A stretch of 64,000 nt of DNA from Achatina immaculata (lineage: Eukaryota; Mollusca; Gastropoda; Stylommatophora; Achatinidae), in the NCBI GenBank assembly GCA_009760885.1, contig CM019716.1, positions 15,706,702-15,770,701 of the forward strand, in the 5' to 3' direction. Both the position numbers and the translations under genes were made by a program. A model generated the notes under the pieces. That model saw only the letters and a list, made by a program, of their open reading frames with translations, was not told where the DNA came from and searched no databases. This document shows positions 31,301-41,051 of the stretch, one piece after another. Position 1 is the first letter of the stretch. Each line of letters starts with the position of its first letter.

Positions 31301-31813
31301 AGCCAAGCACCCTTGCTACATCTCAGGATTAAAAGAAGTTGGAGATATGGCATCTTTGACTTTAAAGAAACTTTCACAAACTTACATCTTAAAAATATCG
31401 CACCGAAAGCGAGAGAAATTACATTTAGACTTATTTACAACATGACACCCACCACACAGAGAGCAGCACACAGATCCCAACAGACAGCACCATGTCTACT
31501 ATGCAGAAAGAACATACAAGAAACGGAAGAACACATATTTTACGAATGTGCCACCATCACACCCAGTATAGCAACACTGCGGAACATAATAGAAGCACAT
31601 GTAGCCCAGAAAATAGACATATATCAAGGTATTATGCTAAATGTTATTCCTAGCACTCAGCCGGACACACACACCAAGTTACTAGCCCTGCTTGCAGAGT
31701 TCAGGTTCTTGGTGTGGACGTGCAGAAACAATGCTAGGTTTAGGTTCTGCACGTTTAGTCCTAGAATTTTCTCAGATCTGTTTCAACAAAGTAAATCACA
31801 AGTTATGACGTAA
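28384..31813 (+). pseudogene. Tx1-clade element ORF2: endonuclease-RT, frameshifted
   Basis: From the ATG at 28384 the APE-type endonuclease reads IILSINIRGIRTKL, ILVQETNI (catalytic Glu) and IILAGDFNCVLSD (GDFN). A frameshift near 28870 moves to a frame with RLDRIYVP and FTDHKAVV, the endonuclease end with its SDH-like TDH. Another near 29350 leads to the RT: KSPGPDGLTAEFYQ, NYRPISLLNVDYKILAKAL, LDQEKAFDRVSHQ, SVRQGCPLSPLLY and LLAYADDTVFF (catalytic YADD). Breaks follow near 30565 and 31040. The C-terminus ends with the knuckle CLLCRKNIQETEEHIFYEC. About four frameshifts and few other changes suggest moderate age. Confidence 0.85.
30822..30938 (+). repeat. 39-bp in-frame triplication inside Tx1 ORF2
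   Basis: The unit encoding IIYIATVLDPPQQ occurs three times in direct succession (30822-30860, 30861-30899, 30900-30938) with a single synonymous difference. Being a multiple of three, it keeps the frame. It lies in the C-terminal domain of ORF2, after the RT core. Confidence 0.95.
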
Positions 31814-33080
31814 ACAGTATCAGAGAGAATGGATGTGTGCGTGTGTGTGTGTGTGTGGGTGTGCGGGAAGAGAGAGGAAGAGTGAGGGAAGAGAGAGAGA
31901 GAGAGAGGTTATGGCATGTCCTTGCCAAATGACACTATTTCACCATTTATCAAAAATGTATTCTCTCCCAACAATCGCCACGAATCTCATCAATTTCGAA
32001 CAAAAATTAAGAAAGTATACTCCAACAACCCCCCCCCCCCCCACTTTTAGTTTGACGGTCAAGAATAATCAAAACACTGCGACACGCTGCAGCAAGACCT
32101 TGGCGTGACTTAGTTCCCCACGTGTTTTGCCTGGTACGCGGCCTTTGTTTTTCACTCGGGCTAAGTTGACCCTGCGATCAGCTCACATGCCGGCGACTTG
32201 AGGGCGTATATTTTTAAGCGAGGGCTGTGTTCTCGCACTCTCCCTTGACACAGAAACAAATAATAGGATTGGTTAGAAACACACTCCCATCAAATTGTAT
32301 CTCATTAGCATACACCTCACTTCATCACATATTGTATGTATTAGCTTCAAAGCATCCCTTTGATTGTAACTATACCTATACACAAATATGTATCTTTTCA
32401 TTAGAATGTCATGGGAGAGATCTCTAGGAAAAACTCTTCTTATCACAAGTTTATGTGTTTAGTTCCAACTTTTTTTGTTTTTTGTTTCATAACTATGCAT
32501 GTTTATATGGATGTACAATTTCATTTGAATGAGACATCTTTTGTAAAGTTGTTTATGTACACATTTATTCATGTTATGCTGGATCTTTGAACACATGTCA
32601 CGGGACTGGTTTAACTTGATCAAAAATGACTGTTAGACAGGTCTACCTTCGAAACGACCAGTAGACCAGGCGACGCCTATAACCTTGAGGTTTGTTTTAC
32701 AAAGGCCATGTTCAGACTAGAGAACACAAACAGTGACGCCTGGCTAAGGATAACAGTAAACGACTTATGAGTTTGGTTACCTCCAATGCACAGCCATGGC
32801 AACATCAATGCCTAAACACATGCCTGTGTGAGTGTTTGTGGGTGTGTATGTGGGAGAGAGAGTGTGTGAGAGCGTGTGTGTGATATTACTACTGTACATT
32901 TTTGTTTTCGCATTTTATGTACAAAGTATTTGCTTTATGGTACTTCACGCTGTCACCTCATGCTTTGTAAAAGCCCACCATCTCATTATTTCACTACACG
33001 GGCAATCACCCCCACTTCACATCACTTCAGTTGTATATGAAATTGTTGATTGTTGAACGAAAATAAAGTAAAAAAAAAAA
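31814..33080 (+). other. Tx1-clade element 3' UTR with AATAAA and poly(A)
   Basis: No further ORF is evident. It contains (GT)n and (GA)n at 31838-31910, a C-run at 32030-32041, and AATAAA at 33062-33067 followed by an 11-base A-run. The next base starts the host block shared with 62984. Confidence 0.65.
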
Positions 33081-33415
33081 TATTATTTCACAGAAAATGC
33101 TACAAAAACATACCTTTCATCAGACTCCCTAGAATCACCAGTTTGAACTTTGTTCAGATTTCTGCTACAAGCAATGCATCTCTGTCTCTGTCAGAAATGA
33201 ATTAAATAGTAATATTGAATGTTTTTAAATATATATACTGTACCTGGACATTGTTACATTGTCTACGGCAGAAAGTAATTTTCGTTCTCAATGTTGGTTA
33301 TTTTCTATCACTGAATGTGTAAACTGTTTTTTTCTTTAGCTTATAGACCTGAAAAGGATTGTTTTTTTTTTTAGAAGACGTGATGACTGACCCATGTGAT
33401 CAGCATTCATGTTGC
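33081..33415. repeat. Duplicate of 62984-63415
   Basis: The two blocks share TATTTCACAGAAAAT-like, CACCAGTTTGAACTTTGTT, GATTTCTGCTACAA, GGTTATTTTCTATC and TTTTTTTAGCTTATAGA segments, with indels. The partner carries about 100 extra bases in the middle. It lies just outside the Tx1-clade poly(A), so it marks the host side of that insertion. Confidence 0.75.
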
Positions 33416-33424
33416 TGTTTGGGT

Positions 33425-33720
33425 TTCTTGGTATATTTCCAGAAGATAGTTTACCATTGCTTTCCTTCCGGGCAGTGACTGTACTAGTCAGTGATCGTAG
33501 CCATTGTCCCTACAATGAGATCTTCTGCCTACCATCATAGAATGGTGACCATAACCAACATTATCTGTCAGCTGCTCTCCCATTCCATCCACCACCTGCT
33601 CCCATTGCTTCACGTCACCCTGATCGGGAGGCTATACGGGGACTCCACCTTGCCCAAGGGTGTCCCGTAGACTGACAGAGGTAAGGAGGCGTCTTACTTC
33701 TCCTTTGATAGGGGATACCC
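33425..33720 (-). repeat. Possible RTE/BovB-like SINE or LINE 3' fragment
   Basis: Read on the minus strand, CCCGGAAGGAAAGCAATGGT followed by AAAC and a PyTTCTGG-type context with CCAAGAAACCC resembles the conserved 3' region of BovB/RTE-related repeats (GCAAACCACTTC ... GCCAAGAAAAC). The GC content is above that of the flanks. No RT frame is present, and the match is from memory of the repeat class, so the call is weak. Confidence 0.3.
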
Positions 33721-34870
33721 CCAAGAAACAAACGGAAATAACTCAAATTCTAACTCAACTCCAGAGAGCATTCGCCAAGAACAATGTCAGTTCCAATTTA
33801 ACCGTTTAATGCAGTGCAAGTAGCTCATGAGGAATTAGCTCACAGATTTGACTTTTCATGTCGAGACATTCCCTCGTTGTAGCGCTGACGTGTCTATATT
33901 AAGTCCAGAGAACAGTCATTTCGTTTCTTATCAATAGATATGTGAGATTCTCCGAGCTTCAACTGTTCACCTATCCTTCCAGTTCTTTTTGTCGCCCGGC
34001 AACTGTGGCATTATTCTTCTCTTTCCTTCTTTTTGATATTACTCTACATATTTTTTTTTCTTATTTTCAACGCTCAGTCATCCTCCTCCCTCTTGCCAAC
34101 TATCCAACTGCACTTCAAATAATATCCGCTTATTTCTCTACCGCTTTTTTTTCTATCAATCTGTCCAATATTTTGGTTTTCTTTATGACACAGGCACCAG
34201 AAATAAGAGCAGGGTGGAAAACTGTGCGGGAATAATCTCAGAGTACAAGAGAATCCGTCTTAGCTAATAATAATGTTTATTAATGTTTTGCATGATTAAA
34301 CTATTACACTATGTTACTCCTCCTGTTTTACTGTAATATCAGAAGTGTGGTGTAAAATATCAGAACTGATGCATTTTAACAAAGATCACGTGCATTCGGA
34401 ATTATCCACCAATATTAAAATTGCCTGATGATAGTTTAGTACAAATGAAATGAGTCGATCTACGCACGGATACTGCTCTCACACTTTCTTACATGCCTGA
34501 GATTGATAAACTGCACGAGAAGATAAACATAAATCTTTACATATCCCAGATTGTTTCTGTTGCGCACTATCACGACATGTTATGTTGAAACTGTTTCCTC
34601 ACACCTAAATGGAAATGCTCTTTAAGCATTATCAGTAAAACTGGTATATATCGATGTCTTTTTGTTGTTTCTTTCAGCCTATTTTCTGTGATAGTTACAT
34701 GTGCCAACTTCATTGTTTTCAAAAAGCATGTATTAATTTGAGGAAACCTTTCTCCGAGATGAGTTCTAAAATGCCAGGAAACGTTTGATTTGTTACATTT
34801 TCAATTTTTTTTTTCTACATTTCTCTGAATTTCACGATTGTTTAAACACTTTATTAAATCTTTATTCTGG
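33721..34870. other. Intergenic sequence, no gene seen
   Basis: AT-rich sequence with a T/C-rich part at about 33940-34170. The 97-residue open frame at 33942-34235 is Phe/Ser/Leu-rich with no recognisable domain. Nothing else stands out. Confidence 0.45.
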
Positions 34871-34945
34871 TTTCGGTGTTAATTTCTTCGGAAAAAAAAA
34901 CGAAAGAGGGGGAAGAGAGGGAGAATAAAAGTAGAAGTGAACTTT
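34871..34945. repeat. Duplicate of 52736-52802
   Basis: GTGTTAATTTCT, then GGAAAAAA-CGAAA and GAGGGAGAATAAAAGTAGAA plus GTGAACTTTTAA are shared with 52736-52802. There the sequence jumps directly to the equivalent of 38470. The two places therefore differ by a deletion or insertion of about 3.5 kb. Confidence 0.75.
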
Positions 34946-35049
34946 TAAATTATTTTAAGAGCACCTGAATCCGTGAACTGTCCCGTATGCTTTGTGTGTA
35001 CGTGCAGTGAGTTGAAATAGAGAAGAAGAAGCAAGCCTCTAGTCTCCAT

Positions 35050-35460
35050 CTATCCCTCACATTCAGGTTAGCCCAGCGCTGGCAGGGGAACTGTTTACGA
35101 GCATAGCTTCAAGGTCATCCCGACACACATGAGTCACTGATTCTACACACAAACATCATAAGCCTGTTGTTATTTGGCAAAGGGAAGCGAGTATTTCTCA
35201 GAATCCTGCATTTGTCCTAAGTGTTGCCTAGGTTTCTCGTGAACGTAACTGAGGGTAATGCTACTGCGGAAAACTAGTGAGAACAGAAAATAGTCTGTCC
35301 CATTTTTGTTGTTGTTGTTGTTAGCATTCTAACGTTAATAATATATCACATAGATATTTCCTAGCAACGAAAAAAGAAACTTCTATGCTTTGTATAAATA
35401 ACACTACTTTTAATTTGTGAAACATAAACAATAAATGATGAGATGAAATAACAACTAGAT
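35050..35460. repeat. Receptor unit 3, left edge; duplicate of 16801-17345
   Basis: See 16801-17345 for shared landmarks. This copy has a (TTG)n expansion at about 35317-35332 that the other lacks. No conserved coding frame. Confidence 0.7.
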
Positions 35461-35569
35461 GTTTTGAAGTATTTCAGCGTATATCCTAAAGTATATTTGG
35501 ACAGAAATGTTTATTTCACTTTTTTTATTAAAAGCTAAAAAAAGGGGGAATGTAAATCGAGCAACAACA

Positions 35570-35702
35570 AGAGAGGCCAAATTAACAGACATAAAATCCT
35601 TTGATGAGGTTGAAAGACTCGCCGAAGACAGGAAAAACTGGCGAACTACTTTGCGAGCCCTATGTGACGTTTAACGGCACGGGAAGGATATAAGATATAA
35701 GA
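35570..35702 (+). mobile_element. LINE-B copy 5, 3'-end fragment
   Basis: Only the last 133 bp of LINE-B is present: FDEVERLAEDRKNWRTTLRA-coding sequence, GACGTTTAACGGCACGGGAAGG and a GATATAAGATATAAGA tail. It is nearly identical to the end of copy 4, so it is probably a recent, heavily 5'-truncated insertion. Unit 2 has no LINE-B at this point. Confidence 0.9.
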
Positions 35703-37136
35703 CGATTATGCTGGGACCTCATGGTCGAAAAACAGTCTCTGTCACGTCGGGTGAAATTCCACGAGAGAGAAGTTTTGGAAAAGCTCGCAGAGGAAAAGGA
35801 TGTTCATATAAAAGAAGTAAAGTAGCATGATTAAGAAAAGTTTCTTTTGGGAGGAATTTTTTCATTAGGGAAATTATTTGTCAGAAGATTTCCGCTATGG
35901 GATTTTTTTTTTTGATGATGGATTTTCATCGTGGGCTTTTTTTTTGTTACATTAGAAGTTTATGTTAGGGATTTGCGTTATGAGGACTTTTAATTGTGAG
36001 GTTGAGATTAGAGTAGAAATCTCGTGGTAAATGTTGGATTCACAATAGTTCGTATTGGAAGTGAAATTGTTCAAGATGTAAAGAGAGTAATAGTTGGCTG
36101 CCCTTTTTGGACAGATTTTGAATGGAAGTTTTTAGGACTATTTTTAAAACATGAATTTGATCTTTTTGTGCCATTTGGAGATCATCATCATCATCATTAT
36201 CATCATCATCATCATCATCTTTCACTCCCTTGAGAGCGTAGGCTACAGATAAAGGCTCTCCATGCTGAAACGTAACTGTTGTAACCAGTGCTTAAGCTAT
36301 TGAGTCATATCAATAGTTGGTTTATTTTCATGATGTGATTAAGAAGAGTCGGAAATTCAGTTATTGTTGTTTGAATTCACACAGTTGTAAGTATGATCGA
36401 CTGATTATTGTGTTTTTCTAAGTATTACGTTCTCTTCCTTTCTCCGTCCCCACATGGCAAACAAATGGAGTGGAGCAAGTGTTTTTTTTTTCCTTTCTGT
36501 AATATTGATTCTGCCATCTTCATTTAATTACCTTTCATCTTCCTATTCAATAAACTGGTCTCACTGTGTTGAATTTAGACTTGTGGCTTATCAACCTTCG
36601 TTGGTGATATGTAGGTATTGTTGAATGCCTGGCAGTTTACTCTGGTGCGCTGTGATTGTCTGGTGGTGTGGCGGCACTCCTAGGGTTGTTATGTTTCTAT
36701 GAGAATATGGAAGAAACAGAAGAGGTGAGTGTCTCACATGAAGAATTCTTATTGTCTTGATTCTGTGTAGTAGTCCTAAACTACCTACAGCCATCCCAGT
36801 AGACTTCAGATCATTAAATAGCAGCACCATACATCACCATACATCACCATATACAGATAGTATTCTTCTTTATGGGTGCCATACGGCCCCGTTGAAGTAT
36901 CATCCTGTTGTTATATTAAGTAATTTTTATTAAGTTGCCGAAAGGATATAAAAAAGTAGTTTCCTTTCGGTTGCCCTTCTAAAACATAGAAGCAGGCATA
37001 AATATGTTGCTAGTGCCCATTTTTTCTTTAACTTGTAGGCACACTATAGGATGATGTGCCAGCGTTATGCTCTGCCCTACCTTCCCCAGCTTCGGAGAGC
37101 TCTAAATTTCTGCAGCTATGTCACTGGGACACCTCC
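35703..37136. other. Unit 3-specific sequence, no gene seen
   Basis: There is no match to units 1 or 2. It contains a (CAT)n run at 36183-36218 (read as poly-His on plus and poly-Asp on minus, both rejected as coding) and a stretch at 36225-36300 with GAGAGCGTAGGCT and GCTGAAACGTAACTG that vaguely recalls Penelope-like 3' ends. Nothing else is supportable. Confidence 0.4.
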
Positions 37137-37138
37137 AG

Positions 37139-37250
37139 CCTCCATATCCAGCCTCCATATTCAGCCTCTATATCCAGCTTCCATATTCAGCCTCCATATC
37201 CAGCGACCATATCCAGCCTCCATATCCAGCTTCCATATCCAGCCTATACA
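37139..37250. repeat. 13-bp minisatellite, about 8 copies
   Basis: The unit CTCCATATCCAGC is repeated about eight times with C/T and CT/TT/GA variation. It is present in unit 3 only, immediately left of the block shared with 17973. Confidence 0.9.
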
Positions 37251-37261
37251 CAGTCAGCTAA

Positions 37262-37490
37262 ACACTTTGATTTTCACTTTGCCAGGAAAGAACATAAAAG
37301 GCTAGGCATAGCTGCCATATAAGCCTGGGAAAAGAGCAACAGAGGGCACATCATATCCTCTAGAGTTGTTCAGTTACACAAACCACTCAGACAACTGGAC
37401 CTCACCTTACCCCCAGTGCATTATGAGATGAGCTCTAAGCCATACTGAAAATCTAATATGAGCTTCAGCATTTGGAAGAGACAGAGAGAG

Positions 37491-37529
<39 letters not shown>

Positions 37530-37749
37530 AGGGAAAGGGAGAGAGAGAGAGAGAGAGAGAAGTAGGGAAAGGGAGAGAGAAAGAGAGAGAGATTGGTGTC
37601 GATATTTGAACGAACGACGAAGAAGCGACATATATTCAACATTTTTGGACATTCTGTGCTGCCCATGGCTCACACTTTCTAAGCTTTTACCTCAAAAGAT
37701 AACTATAAATTTTGTTAAATATATTAAACAAACCTACACTGAATCATTG
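37262..37749. repeat. Receptor unit 3 block with (GA)n
   Basis: Duplicate of 17973-18485 plus 19214-19250, including the (GA)n array (here 37477-37595). The place where unit 2 carries the LINE-C insertion is uninterrupted here (AACTATAAATTTTGTTAAAT, about 37701-37720). The Ser/Leu frames on the minus strand are repeat artefacts. Confidence 0.75.
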
Positions 37750-38013
37750 GTGTCTGAGTGGCGAAGTGGTTAGTGCACTGGTCTCTCATGGCGAAGGTCG
37801 GGGGTTCGAATCCGGCTTCGGCACCCTAGTCACCCAGCTGTAGAAATGGGTACCCGACTTCTTCTGGAGTTGGGGAAGGAAAAGGCAGCCAGGCGTGATA
37901 CTGACCATATCACCCTCTAATGTGCTGACAGGTCAAGGAAAATATGGGCACTAACACCATATCCCTATGTGCCTCTAAGGCATGACAGGGTTACCTTTAC
38001 TTTTTTACTTACT
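37750..38013 (+). mobile_element. tRNA-derived SINE (type 2), full length
   Basis: The head GGTGTCTGAGTGGCGAAGTG then GTTAGTGCACTGG gives an A-box-like TGGCGAAGTGG. GGTTCGAATCC is a perfect B box, so RNA polymerase III could transcribe it. The head resembles a Ser/Leu-type tRNA (GTCTGAGTGGC). The body contains CACCCAGCTGTAGAAATGGG, a type of mid-domain seen in animal SINEs. The 3' end is TTACCTTTACTTTTTTACTT. The 11-bp duplication CTGAATCATTG flanks it at 37739-37749 and 38014-38024. Unit 2 shows the empty site near 19246. Confidence 0.9.
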
Positions 38014-38184
38014 CTGAATCATTGCTGCACACTTGTGGAAAGATCTTTGATGATACATTACACGTTAGCAACAAAACTATAATATGAACAATAATGTTTA
38101 TTTTCTGATAAATAAACATCAGTATCATTTCTTACCTAAGCTTGTCAGAAAATATGTAAATGTATGAAACTGGGAACGGTTATA

Positions 38185-38275
38185 AGACGACCTGGAGTGA
38201 TATTGACCACATCACCACCTGGTTAGTCTACTGGTCAAGGAAAGTAACAGGCAGTAATAAAATATCTTCAAAGTA
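38185..38275 (+). mobile_element. SINE (type 2) body fragment
   Basis: GACCTGGAGTGATATTGACC, then ACATCACC, GGTCAAGGAAA and a GGCA-TAA segment align with the middle of the SINE at 37750-38013, without the tRNA head. Many substitutions suggest an old copy. Confidence 0.6.
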
Positions 38276-38439
38276 TATTCATAGAATGGTATGTTTACAA
38301 TTACTTTTTATCTCAGGTCTTAAACTTTCATAGGTACTGATAATAAATGAGACAAAATAAATAAACTACACTGTTTGAGATTTGACTGCTAAGAAGGCAG
38401 AGTGAACAGAGAGAGAAAGAGACAGACAGAGAGACAGAC

Positions 38440-39000
38440 AGAGAGAAACAAACAGACACGCAGGCGCAGAGAGAGCGAGAGAGAGCTAGCGTTACGGTAA
38501 CCACACACGTTTAAATGCTTTGGTTTAGCAGCGAGGAAACAATTTATTCTCAGCACTGGACGAAATACCACTACAATCTGTTTACTCGATAACAACATCC
38601 CAGCAGCCACAATCTTCCCAGCGTTACGACTGAGATTACACTCATACATACAGGCTTTCTTTGAAAAATAGACCACGGAGTGCCGCTATATAGGATTTGA
38701 TCAGTCGAAACCTACAGTTTAGCTCCATTACTTACCATTTTCCTTCCTATGCATAACAGCAAATAGGATATTCACATAAAAACAATTTTATTTATATACG
38801 GGAAAACATCTGATCTGACAGTGGAGAAAAATTACACCAGAACGCAGTATTAAGAAATGATTTAAAGGTTATGCCTAAATGAATAGAATAGACATACCAA
38901 CATTTATAAAGTGTATATTTATTTTTAGTAGAAAATTCAGCAACCTTTGATTAGTTATTGTCTCAGAATTTTTGCTCGAAGCTGAAGATCATTGAGGGTC
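38440..39000. repeat. Duplicate of 52805-53332
   Basis: A long collinear match starts at a (GA)-rich stretch: GGTAACCACACACGTTTAAA, GAAACAATTTA, GACGAAATACCACTACAATC and TCTCAGAATTTTTGCTCGAA. Substitutions are few. The match ends at GCTCGAAG, after which the 53-kb copy jumps to the equivalent of 39975. The minus-strand frame starting MVYFSKKACMYECNLS is partly shared but has no domain, so it is not called. Confidence 0.8.
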
Positions 39001-39044
39001 TGATAGAAAACTCTGTCAATGTAATTACTGGCTACTATTAAAAC

Positions 39045-39440
39045 CTGCTCCTCTCATGCCATAGAGACACATAGAGGATATGGTGTTAGGCTGCTTGTTT
39101 ACTTCACAAGTCAGCACACTAGAGTTAGGGTGCTTGTTTACTTCACAAGTCAGCACACTAGAGTTAGGGTGCTTGTTTACTTCACAAGTCAGCACACTAG
39201 AGTTAGGGTGCTTGTTTACTTCACAAGTCAGCACACTAGACTATGATGTGCTAGCATTTTGACTGAACATCTTACACTTCCCTGTCTTCAGAATAGTCTG
39301 GGAGCTCATTTCTACGTCTGGTTAAGAGACTGACCACGCTGTCCGCTTTGGGAATGAGCTAACCATAGCGGAGATATTAGCGTCAGAGCTGGCGAACTAT
39401 AACAGCGCCATGGCTGGCGAACTATAGCTGATATGCTATA
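39045..39440. repeat. Duplicate of 47905-48165
   Basis: Shared CTCCTCTCATGCCATAGA, TATGGTGTTA, GCTTGTTTACTTCACA and GACTATGATGTG-like segments and the repeated 'GGCTGGCGAAC' word. This copy contains a fourfold 39-bp expansion that the partner has only once. Confidence 0.7.
39092..39247. repeat. 39-bp minisatellite, 4 copies
   Basis: The unit TGCTTGTTTACTTCACAAGT plus CAGCACACTAGAGTTAGGG occurs four times, almost without differences. As a multiple of three it gives repetitive peptides on both strands (for example VLTCEVNKHPNSS), but there is no start, domain or conservation to support a gene. The homologous site at 47955 has one unit, so the expansion is local. Confidence 0.95.
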
Positions 39441-39559
39441 GTTAGGGCTGGCGAATTACAGTTGAAAAAGACACTGCCCAAATCCACGTTAGTACCAACA
39501 GTTACAGGCCTTGTCTCTCTAAAGGGACAGGTGTTGCATTAGCCTCGGCCCCCCCCCCA

Positions 39560-39900
39560 TGTATAACATACATATATGCATATATACAGCACATATAAAC
39601 AAACACATACACATACATACATATATGCACTCATACATTCACATGTACATATATGTGCATGCATATATATAATATGTACTGTATATGTGTACATATCTAC
39701 AATATGAATATACACATATATACATACATATATACATGTTCACACATATGCATGCACATTTACATATACACACACGTTTCCATATTTGTTTACACATACA
39801 CACAAACACATATTAGGAAGGCATATAGGAAAGAAGAAGAAGATGATGATGATGATGGTGATGATGATGGTGATGAATATGATGATGATGAATTTTTGAA
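39560..39900. repeat. ACATATAT-rich and (GAT)n microsatellites
   Basis: Irregular CATATA/CACATA repeats run to about 39820, followed by GAAGAAGAAGATGATGATGATG at 39830-39895. The open frames on both strands (poly-Tyr/Ile and Asp-rich) are not supported as genes. Confidence 0.85.
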
Positions 39901-39984
39901 CATTTATAATCTTCCAGAATCTTGAAATGTTAATGAAGGATGAGTATAAACACTGCGAGTAAACGGTCCGCAAGAAATGTTTGT

Positions 39985-40285
39985 GAAGAGTTTAGTGAGC
40001 GCTCGTCGCTACCCCTGTGTATGCTGGAACTGCGCTTCTATTTCGAGCAGGATTACATAATTCCGCGAAGTTTTAGAATCTGGGACACTACATAAGCGCC
40101 ACCTGTTAGAAAGCAGTTGCTTGTAGTCGGGCAGTCTTTTCTTGTAAGTCTGGCGAGCTGTGGCGAGGGTGGAATTTTAGATGACTCCATATTTCTTGTT
40201 CTCGCGTTCCAGGACATTTATGCTAGAAGAAATTTTCCACAACCAGTTTTCTTAAATGCTACAATCTGTTTTGGTGATGTATATG
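39985..40285 (+). promoter_or_regulatory. Conserved leader/first-exon candidate of receptor unit 3
   Basis: Homologous to 5550-5770 (unit 1) and 53338-53640. The strong donor of unit 1 (TTAG/GTGAGT) appears here as TTAGATGACT, so the GT is missing. A later GGTGATGTATATG at about 40272 could be a weak donor. If this patch is the receptor's first exon, unit 3 would need another splice site or promoter. Confidence 0.35.
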
Positions 40286-40521
40286 ATTTTATTGTATTTT
40301 ATTTCATTTTTTAACAAACAGTCTTTCTGGTAGTTCTTTGTGCTATAATCTTTCAAAATAACATTAATAACGTACTCATCTCGATCACTACAGAGCACAG
40401 TTTAAGTATAAAAAGATAAATGACTGTAGAGATAATTGTTTAATGCTTGATTTATGAAGCTAGAAGCACAGAACACAAAATCAAAACATGGAAAATAAAA
40501 TGAAAGTGCTATTTTTAAAAA

Positions 40522-40522
<1 letters not shown>

Positions 40523-40558
<36 letters not shown>
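40523..40558. repeat. (TA)n microsatellite
   Basis: Eighteen TA dinucleotides followed by a short CACACA stretch, in the putative receptor intron of unit 3. Confidence 0.95.
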
Positions 40559-40566
<8 letters not shown>

Positions 40567-41051
40567 AACACACACATGGGATACGAGAAAATACACACAA
40601 AAGGTAGAGCATGCACGAAACATCACGCATATCAGAATGTGGCCTATAGATGATCAACGGTACTAACAGAAGATACATTTTATGAAAGATAGGCATCGTC
40701 ATCATTCAACATCTTCTTTATTATCACCGTGTACCAATAGTTTATCCAGCCATGTTTCGAGGCTGGTTTGTCTCAGATAACTAGGGCATATGGATATCGT
40801 CTTTTATTCTTGTTTCATGCTGACCATAGAGCCAGTCACTTCATGTATATGTAAACAGTAAACAATAAATAACCATTTCTACCTTGAATTCCGGGAAAGG
40901 GAAAAGCTCAAAGATGATTCTAAACAAATAAATGACATGGTTCTTTCACACAAGAGAGATGTATTCTTTGTTACTAACTACAACTTGCTTGAAAAAAAAT
41001 TAAGTTTAAAATTACTTTTAAAGATGAAATGTCGAATTTTAAAATATAAAT

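Larger units (their letters stand above)
26971..33080 (+). mobile_element. Tx1-clade non-LTR retrotransposon, nearly full length
   Basis: Order: a U2-derived leader, ORF1 (27154-28140), a spacer, EN-RT ORF2 (28384-31813, frameshifted), a 3' UTR of about 1.25 kb with a (GT)n/(GA)n stretch and a C-run, AATAAA at 33062-33067 and an A-tail at 33070-33080. The RT resembles the Tx1 group of the L1 superfamily: LDQEKAFDRVSHQYL, VRQGCPLSPLLY, YADDT and a terminal C-x2-C-x9-H-x4-C knuckle. Its base composition (ACA- and CAC-rich, fewer T) differs from its surroundings. No clear target duplication is seen. Some Tx1-clade families are known to insert into U2 genes, which makes the left junction notable. 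Confidence 0.8.

Noticed and set aside
36024..36233. Protein ending in poly-His
   Set aside because: The His run is a (CAT)n microsatellite and there is no conserved part.
37750..37826. A genuine tRNA gene (Ser/Leu-like)
   Set aside because: A and B boxes are present, but the acceptor stem does not close and a SINE body with target duplications follows.
39025..39262. Repetitive peptide frames across the 39-bp array
   Set aside because: The unit length is a multiple of three, so frames stay open by chance. The single-unit duplicate at 47955 shows no gene.
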